Shown one piece after another: positions 1 through 5,776 of a DNA stretch of 9,985 nt. The stretch lies in the NCBI GenBank assembly GCA_017424085.1, contig JAFPBP010000147.1:1-9985 (forward strand), read 5' to 3'. The position numbers and the translations under genes are program-made. Position 1 is the stretch's first letter, and each line of letters begins with the position of its first letter. The DNA comes from Clostridia bacterium. Its GTDB lineage: Bacteria > Bacillota > Clostridia > Oscillospirales > UBA644. The notes under the pieces are model-generated. The model saw only the letters and a list, made by a program, of their open reading frames with translations, was not told the origin of the DNA and did not search any database.

Positions 1-287
1 GAAGAGACCCGCCCCTCGGTCAGAGACAGCAAAAGCACATGGGATCCCCGCGACGAGGAGACGGAGAAAACGCGCTCCCGCATCCCCGTGTCCCACAGGT
101 ACGTCCCCGCACAGCACAACCCCTCCGCCGTGGGGCAGATCTCTTTTCCGTCCCGATACTCCCGCACAAAAAGGCACTCCCCCGTGCGATTCACCGTAAA
201 ACTCCGCCCCCGAGCCTGCGGAGCCTGCCCGAAGGAGATCCTGCACCCGTTTCCATCGTAGATCCGCACCGATTCCCGTATCGTCAT
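1..287 (-). CDS. Hypothetical protein, N-terminal 95 residues (runs off left edge)
   Basis: The minus-strand frame is open from an ATG at 287 to the window edge, so the C-terminus is missing. I chose this ATG because AGGAG at 300-296 lies 8 bases upstream. An in-frame ATG at 293 is only 2 bases from that site and is less likely. The visible part begins MTIRESVRIYDGNGC and has no signal peptide or membrane segment. It contains five cysteines (residues 15, 38, 51, 58 and 59) and alternating hydrophobic/charged stretches that suggest beta structure. I do not recognise the family and assign no function. It lies about 70 bases downstream of the terminator of the HPr-like gene, on the same strand, so it is either transcribed separately or by readthrough. 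A TATACT at 316-311 could be a -10 element, but no matching -35 is visible. Confidence 0.6.
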   Translation of the reverse strand, partial: MTIRESVRIYDGNGCRISFGQAPQARGRSFTVNRTGECLFVREYRDGKEICPTAEGLCCAGTYLWDTGMRERVFSVSSSRGSHVLLLSLTEGRVS

Positions 288-358
288 ATACATCGCTCCT
301 TTCTCGGTACAGTATATCGGAGCGGGCGCAAAAACTTACCTGAACTCTTTGTGACACG

Positions 359-390
359 AAAAAAGGAGCGATACGAAACCGTATCGCTCC
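359..390 (-). terminator. Rho-independent terminator after the HPr-like gene
   Basis: A perfect 11-bp stem (GGAGCGATACG at 390-380 and its complement at 375-365) closes a 4-base GTTT loop. It is followed on the minus strand by six T residues at 364-359. It starts 18 bases after the stop codon of the HPr-like gene and should end the rsuA-PHP-HPr-like transcript. The descending arm and T-run are also complementary to the ribosome binding site of the next minus-strand gene. Confidence 0.9.
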
Positions 391-408
391 ACGTCATTGA
401 CGAAAGGA

Positions 409-648
409 TCAGATGATAAACTTTGAAATCAAGCCTGCAATTTCCTCGTCGGAAACCACGTAAAGCTCAGACCATTCGGCGGTCGCCATCATAACGCCCA
501 GCTGACTCTTACTGTCCACGCGGAATTCGTTATTGGCATCCATGAGATAGACCTTTCCTTTACACAAGGTGACTGCAGCAACGAAATCGGTGCAATCCTG
601 CATGGTGTCCAACCGCACCTGATAACGGTGCGCAAACTGTCTGTTCAT
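409..648 (-). CDS. HPr-like small protein without the catalytic histidine
   Basis: This 79-residue protein resembles the HPr phosphocarrier fold (about 85 residues) of the sugar phosphotransferase system. The best match is residues 43-53, RVDSKSQLGVM, which corresponds to the HPr segment around regulatory Ser46 (KSIMGVM); Ser48 here aligns with Ser46. The expected HARPA motif carrying phospho-accepting His15 is absent: ungapped alignment puts the sequence QDCTDF there, with Gln17 at the histidine position. It is therefore unlikely to relay phosphate from enzyme I. A regulatory role like that of Crh, which also has Gln15 and keeps Ser46, is possible but unproven. The start is well supported: TAAGGAGG at 663-656 lies 7 bases upstream of the ATG. 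It has its own consensus promoter and a strong terminator, and it follows the PHP gene on the same strand. Confidence 0.75.
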   Translation of the reverse strand: MNRQFAHRYQVRLDTMQDCTDFVAAVTLCKGKVYLMDANNEFRVDSKSQLGVMMATAEWSELYVVSDEEIAGLISKFII

Positions 649-681
649 AAAAGAACCTCCTTACATTGTTTTCCGCATATT

Positions 682-710
682 ATTATAGCATATTTTTACC
701 GAATTGTCAA
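682..710 (-). promoter_or_regulatory. Perfect-consensus sigma-A promoter for the HPr-like gene
   Basis: On the minus strand, TTGACA (710-705) is separated by exactly 17 bases from TATAAT (687-682). Both hexamers match the consensus. The expected start of transcription is near 675, just upstream of TAAGGAGG at 663-656. The -35 box begins 3 bases after the PHP-gene stop codon (716-714), so the promoter occupies the whole gap between the two genes. No terminator separates them, so the HPr-like gene may also be read from the upstream rsuA promoter. Confidence 0.88.
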
Positions 711-713
711 GAT

Positions 714-1571
714 TCAACCCAACAAACGGTTCTTGAGGATCTCGTAATCCTCCTGCGAAATTCCGCAACGAACAGAGCGAACGCCCTTCCCACCGAAGGA
801 GCTGAGAACCCCCGTATGATCGGTTCCGCCGGAGCAGTACAGGTTATATTCTCTCGCCCAACGAGTCGCCTCCTTTGCCGCCTGTTCGGGGATGGACGGG
901 TGGGAAATTTCAATCCCGTTCAACCCCAGATCCACCATTTGCTTCAACGACGTCAGCGTCTCCATGCGAGGATGTGCCAGAACGGCGATCCCTCCTGCGG
1001 AACGGATGGCGTCGATCACCTCTTTCATGGGGCGAACAAACAGATCCCCCGTATTGCTTCCTTCCAAAAGCAGACCGTCGGTAACCAGAGTTCCCTGCTC
1101 CTGAATGGAAGCAATGCCCATCAGATCCAGGGTTTGCCGAATCTGTGCCGCATGGAACCATTCGGTATGAGGATTCCAATGGAGAACGTCCGCCCATTCG
1201 ACGGAGGAAAAGAATCCGTGTTGCCTTGCGTATTCAAATTTCAAGCGGGTATCCTCGTTACGATAGGCAACCAAGCGCTTCGAATAGGGACGAAAGGCAT
1301 CGGGATCAAAATCCAGCCCCGTAATATGATACACCCTTTCGTCGCCCTCCAGATGAGCAAAGATCTCCACCCCGGGGATCGTGTCGATATTACAACGCTC
1401 CGCCTCAAGGCGGAATTCCGAAAGACCGTGAATGGTTTCGTGATCGGTCAACGCCAGAGCACCGTACCCAACGCACCCTGCGATCCGAGGCAGCTGCAAC
1501 GGACGAAACAGCCCGTCGGAACGGTTGGAATGAAGATGAAGGTTGGCAAAGGTGAGAGCCTGATAATCCAT
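714..1571 (-). CDS. PHP-domain metal-dependent phosphoesterase (TrpH/YciV-like)
   Basis: This 285-residue protein carries the metal-binding signatures of the PHP superfamily in order: LHLHSNRSDG (His12, His14, Asp19), LTDHETIHG (Asp43, His44), PGVEI (Glu69), LAHPR (His200) and GGTDHTG (Asp251, His252). PHP enzymes hydrolyse phosphoesters using a cluster of two or three metals. Length and motif order fit the TrpH/YciV group. The E. coli member degrades short RNA and 3',5'-nucleotide bisphosphates, but the substrate here is inferred. I place the start at 1571 because AAGGAG at 1583-1578 lies 6 bases upstream. An in-frame ATG at 1586 would add five residues but has no ribosome binding site. The gene follows rsuA after 27 bases and is probably co-transcribed with it. 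Confidence 0.88.
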   Translation of the reverse strand: MDYQALTFANLHLHSNRSDGLFRPLQLPRIAGCVGYGALALTDHETIHGLSEFRLEAERCNIDTIPGVEIFAHLEGDERVYHITGLDFDPDAFRPYSKRLVAYRNEDTRLKFEYARQHGFFSSVEWADVLHWNPHTEWFHAAQIRQTLDLMGIASIQEQGTLVTDGLLLEGSNTGDLFVRPMKEVIDAIRSAGGIAVLAHPRMETLTSLKQMVDLGLNGIEISHPSIPEQAAKEATRWAREYNLYCSGGTDHTGVLSSFGGKGVRSVRCGISQEDYEILKNRLLG

Positions 1572-1598
1572 AATAAACTCCTTCATTTGAGAGAAAGA

Positions 1599-2297
1599 TC
1601 ACTCTTTTTTTTCGGAAAGAAGCAAAACCTCTTCCTCCGTCAGCTCCCGCCACTGCCCGTCGGCAAGCGTCGGATCCAGATCGAGCGAGCCGATCCGCAC
1701 ACGACGCAAAGCGATCACACGATTGGAGACCGCGGCAAACATCCGCTTGACCTGATGATATTTCCCCTCCCGCAAGACGATGCGGCAGGTCGTCTCCCCC
1801 TCCGGGATCACGCGGCAGGGCAGGGTGGTTTCCCCGTTTTCCAAGGTCATGCCCCCCTGCAGGCTCTCAACGTCGGACGCAGACAGAGGACGGGCAAGCG
1901 TTACCACATATTCCTTTTCGGCATGGTGCTTGGGAGACATAAGATGATGATCAAAGGCACCGTCGTCGGTCAAAAGGAGAAGCCCCGTGGTGTCCTTATC
2001 CAGCCGTCCCACGCAGAACAGGCGCTTGCGATATTTGGGAGGAAACAGAGTCAATACGCTTTCGGGCAGATCCTCGGTGGTGCAGACGAGTCCGTCGGGC
2101 TTGCAGAGCATGAAATACAAATGCTCCCGCAGATCCAACTCTTCTCCGCTCCAGACCACCCGTTGCCCCTCGGTCACGGTCCGATCGGCTTTTTTCTCCA
2201 CGATTCCGTCCACCGAAACCGCCCCTCGACGGATGGCGTCACGGCATTCCTTGCGCCCCTTCCCCGTGGCAAGGGCACACGCGGCGTCCAATCGCAT
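1599..2297 (-). CDS. rsuA: 16S rRNA pseudouridine synthase, RsuA family
   Basis: RsuA-type enzymes convert one uridine of 16S rRNA (U516 in E. coli) to pseudouridine during small-subunit assembly in the cytoplasm. The 232-residue protein is the usual length. Residues 1-48 form an S4 RNA-binding domain. The catalytic motif GRLDKDTTGLLLLTDDG lies at 97-113, with Asp100 as the nucleophile. MSPKHHAEKEYVVTL (120-134) and EGKYHQVKRMFAAV (177-190) match E. coli RsuA closely, favouring RsuA over RluB/RluE. The ribosome binding site is modest (AGGGGG at 2310-2305, spacing 7). An extended -10 promoter lies upstream, and the PHP gene follows after 27 bases. The exact uridine modified is inferred from the family. 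Confidence 0.92.
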   Translation of the reverse strand: MRLDAACALATGKGRKECRDAIRRGAVSVDGIVEKKADRTVTEGQRVVWSGEELDLREHLYFMLCKPDGLVCTTEDLPESVLTLFPPKYRKRLFCVGRLDKDTTGLLLLTDDGAFDHHLMSPKHHAEKEYVVTLARPLSASDVESLQGGMTLENGETTLPCRVIPEGETTCRIVLREGKYHQVKRMFAAVSNRVIALRRVRIGSLDLDPTLADGQWRELTEEEVLLLSEKKE

Positions 2298-2323
2298 TCT
2301 GCCGCCCCCTTTCGTTTTTCTTT

Positions 2324-2352
2324 ATTATACCACACCCAAAGGAAAAAGTAAA
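2324..2352 (-). promoter_or_regulatory. Extended -10 promoter for rsuA
   Basis: On the minus strand, TTTACT (2352-2347) is followed by 17 bases and TATAAT (2329-2324), with TGG immediately before the -10 box giving an extended -10 element. Transcription should begin near 2317, only a few bases before the AGGGGG ribosome binding site. It is divergent from the SRP RNA promoter; 39 bases of A/T-rich DNA separate the two -35 boxes. Confidence 0.75.
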
Positions 2353-2365
2353 GGGAATTTCGTAC

Positions 2366-2420
2366 AAAAATCTAAAAATTTCAAAAACCCCTTGATATTT
2401 TCTTTCGTTTATAGTATAAT
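2366..2420 (+). promoter_or_regulatory. Promoter with UP-element-like A-tracts for SRP RNA (and dnaX)
   Basis: TTGATA (2392-2397), a 17-base spacer and TATAAT (2415-2420) form a near-consensus sigma-A promoter. Immediately upstream lie three five-base A-tracts at 2366-2370, 2374-2378 and 2383-2387. They fall about 40-60 bases before the expected start near 2425-2428, where UP elements bind the RNA polymerase alpha subunit. This arrangement is typical of highly transcribed stable-RNA genes. I see no other promoter before dnaX. Confidence 0.85.
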
Positions 2421-2424
2421 AAAA

Positions 2425-2531
2425 GGCGAAGCGGGTCTTGCGTGACTTTGCCTTGCGAACCATGTCAGGCAGGAAACTGAGCAGCATTAAGCAATCGGCG
2501 AGGTGCACAGCAACAAACCCGCTTCTTTTTT
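2425..2531 (+). ncRNA. ffs: Signal recognition particle RNA, small bacterial (4.5S) type
   Basis: SRP RNA pairs with Ffh to deliver nascent membrane proteins to the translocon. The Ffh-binding core is visible: GTCAGG at 2464-2469, a CAG stem, GAAA tetraloop and CTG stem at 2470-2479, then AGCAGC at 2480-2485. This matches the E. coli layout GTCAGG-(3-bp stem, GGAA loop)-AGCAGC. Outer helices also form: GAAGCGGGT (2428-2436) with ACCCGCTTC (2517-2525), TTGC (2438-2441) with GCAA (2510-2513), GTG (2442-2444) with CAC (2506-2508), and TTGC (2453-2456) with GCAA (2491-2494). The closing helix is followed by six T residues (2526-2531), so the 3' end can serve as its own terminator. At about 105 bases it lacks room for an Alu domain, unlike the roughly 270-base Bacillus RNA. 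Its place just before dnaX matches B. subtilis. Exact ends are estimated. Confidence 0.92.
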
Positions 2532-2572
2532 ATCGAAACATTCTCATTTTGACTTCGGAGGAGTTTACAACG

Positions 2573-4348
2573 ATGCATTACGCTTTATATCGAAAATATC
2601 GCCCCCTCTCCTTCGGAGACGTGGTGGGGCAGGATGCGGTGACGATCACCCTGCGGCGCCAGGTGGCGTCGGGGCAGATCTCTCACGCATACCTGTTCAC
2701 GGGGACCCGAGGCACGGGGAAAACCACCTGCGCCAAGATCCTTGCCCGCGCGGTCAACTGTCTGAATCCCAAGGACGGAGACCCCTGCAACGAATGCGCC
2801 ATCTGCAAGGGCTTGCTGGACGGGACCCTGTACGACGTGGAAGAGATCGACGCCGCCTCCAACAACGGCGTGGAGAACATCCGCCAGATTCGGGAAGAGG
2901 TGGTCTACGCCCCCACCGCCGCAAAATATAAGGTATACATCATCGACGAGGTCCACATGCTCTCGGCGGGTGCGTTCAACGCTCTGCTCAAGACGCTGGA
3001 GGAGCCTCCCGCTCACGCGCTGTTTATTCTGGCAACCACGGAGATCCACAAGGTTCCCGCAACCATTCTCTCCCGCTGTCAGAGATTCGATTTCATGCGC
3101 CTGTCCAAAAAGATCCTCATCGAGCAGTTCCGCTCCATTCTGGAAAAGGAAGGAAAAACCGCCCACGAGGAAACGCTGGATCTGGTGGCTGAATTGGCGG
3201 ACGGATCCTCCCGTGACGGGCTTTCCATTCTGGACAAGGTCATTGATCTGAAGGATCGGGAGCAGGTGGAGCAGGTTCTGGGCGTCATTCCCAAGCGCCG
3301 TATTTACGATCTGCTCTCTGCGGTCAGCCGCGGAGACACCGACACCCTCTACCGCGCCGTGGAGGATATGTACAACGCCTCGGCGGATCCGGGAAGGCTC
3401 TGCTCCGACATGATGGACACCATGAAGGATCTGATGATCTTCCGCTCCGCAAAGAATCCCGAGACAGTTTTGGAAAAGAGCGAATCCGACCGCAACGCTC
3501 TGTCGGAGCTGGCAAAGAGCTTCCCTGCGGAACGCATTCTTTATTCCTTGAAAATATTGCAGGACACGGTGGCACTTCTGCCCCGCAGTCCCGACAAACG
3601 GGCAGACACGGAGGTCTGCATGCTCCGTCTGGCAAAGCCCGAGCTGGAGCCCACCCCCATTGCTTTGGCGGCACGTCTGGCATCTCTGGAGGAAGCCGTA
3701 AAGCGTGGAATTCCCGCGGCACCCGCAGCCCCTGCGGTATCTCAGCCCGTGCAAAAACCCGCGCCGCAAACTCAACCCCCCGCGCCGCAAACGCCTCCGC
3801 CCCCCGCACCCAAGCCAATCCCCGAGCCGCCCAAAAAGCGCCCCGTTCCCGTGTTTGAGGACCCCTTTGCCGATCCGTCGGTCGCCTCGTCGGGAGCCTA
3901 TCGGGAGCCTGAGGCAAAGCCGATCCGCTCAAATCCTAAACCTGCGGCACCCGTTCCCCCGACCGCACCCGTTCCCCCGTCTCCATCGGAGCCGATCTCC
4001 TCAGACGGATGGCAGCCCCTGGACGCATGGAGAGACATCGCCCACACGGTGAGCCGCGAGGACCGCATTCTCGGATTCATTCTGGAAGCCCTGCCCGCAG
4101 TCTATCAGGGGCATACCATTCTGGTGCTTGCAGAGGACGGAGAAGATTACCGAGAGATCCGTACCCCCCAATGCATGGACCTGATCCGCGCCGCCTTGAA
4201 GGAAAACCGCAAGGAGGGCTATACGGTGAAGATCGAAAACTGTCCCCCCGACAAATACATCCCCAACGCAACCATCAATCAAATGCAAAAAGACAATCTC
4301 TTTGACTTCGGCGACGAAGACGAAGAGATCCCCGAATATGACGAATAA
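2573..4348 (+). CDS. dnaX: DNA polymerase III gamma/tau subunit
   Basis: DnaX is the ATPase of the clamp loader that places the sliding clamp on primed DNA, and its tau form couples the polymerases. The 591-residue protein opens with the family signature YRKYRPLSF. It then shows Walker A GTRGTGKT (44-51), zinc-binding cysteines 63, 72, 75 and 78, Walker B/DEVH around 123-128 and the SRC arginine-finger motif (167-169). Clamp-loader domains II and III follow to about residue 380. A proline-rich linker covers about 382-477, and a C-terminal tau-like domain ends in an acidic tail. I set the start at 2573, where GGAGGAG (2557-2563) lies 9 bases upstream. The frame is open back to 2438, but that extension overlies the SRP RNA and is not family-like. 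I see no convincing frameshift signal for a short gamma form. ybaB follows after 14 bases. Confidence 0.97.
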   Translation: MHYALYRKYRPLSFGDVVGQDAVTITLRRQVASGQISHAYLFTGTRGTGKTTCAKILARAVNCLNPKDGDPCNECAICKGLLDGTLYDVEEIDAASNNGVENIRQIREEVVYAPTAAKYKVYIIDEVHMLSAGAFNALLKTLEEPPAHALFILATTEIHKVPATILSRCQRFDFMRLSKKILIEQFRSILEKEGKTAHEETLDLVAELADGSSRDGLSILDKVIDLKDREQVEQVLGVIPKRRIYDLLSAVSRGDTDTLYRAVEDMYNASADPGRLCSDMMDTMKDLMIFRSAKNPETVLEKSESDRNALSELAKSFPAERILYSLKILQDTVALLPRSPDKRADTEVCMLRLAKPELEPTPIALAARLASLEEAVKRGIPAAPAAPAVSQPVQKPAPQTQPPAPQTPPPPAPKPIPEPPKKRPVPVFEDPFADPSVASSGAYREPEAKPIRSNPKPAAPVPPTAPVPPSPSEPISSDGWQPLDAWRDIAHTVSREDRILGFILEALPAVYQGHTILVLAEDGEDYREIRTPQCMDLIRAALKENRKEGYTVKIENCPPDKYIPNATINQMQKDNLFDFGDEDEEIPEYDE

Positions 4349-4362
4349 AAGGAGAATCCCCC

Positions 4363-4707
4363 ATGAAAGTCCGTATCCCCCAACAGAATTCTCAGGCAGA
4401 TATGATGCGAAAGCTGCAGCAGTTCCAGGAAAATTCCGCGAAGCTGGAAGAGGAACTGAGCGAAAAGGAATATGACGTAACCTCAGGCGGCGGTGCCGTC
4501 AGCGTAAAGATCAAGGGAACCAAGGAGGTTCTGGAGATCAAGATCGATCCCGATCTGCTTGCCGACGCCAAGGACGAGCCCGAAATGCTGGAGGATCTGC
4601 TGGTGGTTGCCGTCAATCAAGCCATCGAGCTGGTGGAATCCACCCACGAGGAAGAAATGGGCAAGCTGACCGCAGGTCTCAATCTGCCCAACATTCCCGG
4701 GTTCTGA
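4363..4707 (+). CDS. ybaB: YbaB/EbfC family nucleoid-associated protein
   Basis: This family forms small dimers that bind DNA and associate with the nucleoid; the gene usually sits between dnaX and recR, as here. The 114-residue product has a coiled-coil-prone N-terminal helix (residues 10-40, MMRKLQQFQEN onward), then the conserved core VTSGGGAVSVKIKGTKEVLEIKIDP and the C-terminal MGKLTAGLNLP typical of the family. The ribosome binding site AAGGAG at 4349-4354 begins one base after the dnaX stop codon and lies 8 bases before the ATG. recR follows after 4 bases. Its precise role in replication or repair is not settled, even in model bacteria. Confidence 0.95.
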   Translation: MKVRIPQQNSQADMMRKLQQFQENSAKLEEELSEKEYDVTSGGGAVSVKIKGTKEVLEIKIDPDLLADAKDEPEMLEDLLVVAVNQAIELVESTHEEEMGKLTAGLNLPNIPGF

Positions 4708-4711
4708 TTCT

Positions 4712-5311
4712 ATGGCATACCGCTTTAATGCGCTGGAGGAGCTGACCGAGCACTTCCGCGCGCTGCCCGGCATCGGCGGAAAATCCGCCCAGCGCCTTGC
4801 CTTTCACGTGCTGAACATGCCCCCTCGGGATGCGAAAGCCTTTGCCGACGCCATTTTGCGGGCGAAGGAATCGGTTCGGTACTGCAAGGACTGTCAGAAC
4901 ATGACCGAAAACGAGCTTTGTCCCATTTGCACCGACCCCTCGCGGGATCGGAGCGTGGTCTGCGTGGTTCAGACCCCCGCCGATCTGATGGCGGTGGAAA
5001 AGACCCACGGCTACAAGGGGTTGTATCACGTGCTGCACGGCGCAATCTCCCCCATGGACGGAGTGGGTCCCGCCGATCTGAAGATCAAGGAGCTTTTGAT
5101 CCGCGTGGCGGAGCAGCCCATTCAAGAGGTGATCCTTGCCACCGACCCCACGGTGGAGGGAGACGCTACGGCGATCTATCTTTCCAAGCTTCTCAAGCCC
5201 ATGAACCTGCGAGTTTCCCGCCTTGCCTTCGGGCTTCCCGTGGGCGGCGATCTGGAATATGCGGACGAGCTGACACTGGCAAAAGCCATCGAAAATCGGA
5301 GGGAGCTGTAA
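4712..5311 (+). CDS. recR: Recombination mediator protein RecR
   Basis: RecR acts with RecO (and RecF) to load RecA onto single-stranded DNA coated by SSB during gap repair. The 199-residue protein is full length. It has a helix-hairpin-helix near PGIGGKSAQRLAFH (19-32), a C4 zinc finger with cysteines 58, 61, 70 and 73, and a Toprim domain from about residue 80 including HGAISPMDGVGP and the ATDPTVEGDATA acidic motif. The C-terminal GLPVGGDLEYADELTL is highly characteristic. The start lies 4 bases after the ybaB stop codon with no clear Shine-Dalgarno sequence, so initiation probably depends on ribosomes finishing ybaB. mrnC begins 2 bases after the recR stop. Confidence 0.97.
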   Translation: MAYRFNALEELTEHFRALPGIGGKSAQRLAFHVLNMPPRDAKAFADAILRAKESVRYCKDCQNMTENELCPICTDPSRDRSVVCVVQTPADLMAVEKTHGYKGLYHVLHGAISPMDGVGPADLKIKELLIRVAEQPIQEVILATDPTVEGDATAIYLSKLLKPMNLRVSRLAFGLPVGGDLEYADELTLAKAIENRREL

Positions 5312-5313
5312 GT

Positions 5314-5721
5314 ATGCTGCAAAATCCCAACCCCCTCACCGAGGCGGAGGCACGGCAGTATTCTCCTCTGACGCTGGCGTATCTGGGAGACGGAGTATAC
5401 GAGCTTCTGGTGCGGGAGACCTTAGTCTTACGGGACAACCGTCCCAACGGAACCCTGCACAGAGAGGCGCTTCGCTTCGTTTCCGCCGCCGCGCAAAGCG
5501 ACGGTGTGGAGGCGATCCTGCCCCTTCTGACCGAAACCGAGCTTTCCCTCTTCAAGCGGGGACGAAATTCCGACGCCACGGGGCACCGCAACTCCGACGT
5601 GATCCAATACAAGCGCGCCACGGGGTTGGAGACCCTGTTCGGATACCTTTATCTGATCGGAAGCACCGAACGGCTCAGCGAACTGTTTTCCGTGATCTAC
5701 CAAGCCCTTTCCTCGAAATAA
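5314..5721 (+). CDS. mrnC: Mini-ribonuclease III
   Basis: Mini-RNase III is a dimeric RNase III-type nuclease without a double-stranded RNA-binding domain; in Bacillus it matures the ends of 23S rRNA. The 135-residue product has the expected size and the signatures LAYLGDGVYE (Asp26), LFKRGRNS (79-86) and YKRATGLETLFGYLYL (99-114, Glu106), which carry the metal-binding acidic residues and the dimer core. The frame stays open far upstream, but the start is fixed at 5314 by GGAGGGAG (5298-5305), 8 bases before the ATG and inside the end of recR. In Bacillus the gene sits beside cysS; here it joins the dnaX-ybaB-recR operon. A hairpin follows the stop codon. Confidence 0.92.
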   Translation: MLQNPNPLTEAEARQYSPLTLAYLGDGVYELLVRETLVLRDNRPNGTLHREALRFVSAAAQSDGVEAILPLLTETELSLFKRGRNSDATGHRNSDVIQYKRATGLETLFGYLYLIGSTERLSELFSVIYQALSSK

Positions 5722-5727
5722 CTCTTT

Positions 5728-5766
5728 CCCGACATAGGATCTTGCTTTCTGCGTCGGGACTTTTTT
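5728..5766 (+). terminator. Likely terminator or attenuator between mrnC and yitT
   Basis: CCCGAC (5728-5733) pairs with GTCGGG (5753-5758) across a 19-base loop that may pair further (AGGA with TTCT), and six T residues follow at 5761-5766. It begins 7 bases after the mrnC stop codon. The next ATG is only 10 bases after the T-run, which leaves no room for a new promoter. The element may therefore only partly reduce transcription into yitT. The short stem and long loop make it weaker than the other terminators here. Confidence 0.55.
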
Positions 5767-5776
5767 CGGAGACTGT

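Noticed and set aside
311..316. TATACT on the minus strand as a -10 box for the left-edge gene.
   Set aside because: No -35-like hexamer lies 16-18 bases upstream and there is no extended -10 TG, so it cannot be called from sequence alone.
39..416. A 125-codon plus-strand frame at the left edge.
   Set aside because: It has no ribosome binding site, runs through a clear minus-strand terminator, and opposes a minus-strand frame with a good AGGAG site.
666..2351. A 561-codon open frame on the plus strand opposite rsuA and the PHP gene.
   Set aside because: It crosses two well-supported genes and their gap, has no ribosome binding site or recognisable domain, and has low-complexity, arginine/glutamine-rich translation typical of antisense frames in GC-rich genes.
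2585..3790. A 401-codon open frame on the minus strand opposite dnaX.
   Set aside because: dnaX is unambiguous over this stretch, and the antisense translation shows no family motif and no plausible start signal.
3820..3850. A possible programmed frameshift in dnaX at the AAAAA run (CCC AAA AAG).
   Set aside because: The zero-frame codons give C AAA AAG rather than A AAA AAG, so the P-site pairing after a -1 slip is poor, and I see no upstream Shine-Dalgarno stimulator or convincing downstream hairpin.
4918..5313. Upstream extension of the mrnC frame back to 4918.
   Set aside because: It overlaps most of recR, which is certain, and the translation before 5314 is an arginine/glycine-rich shadow. 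The strong ribosome binding site fixes the start at 5314.
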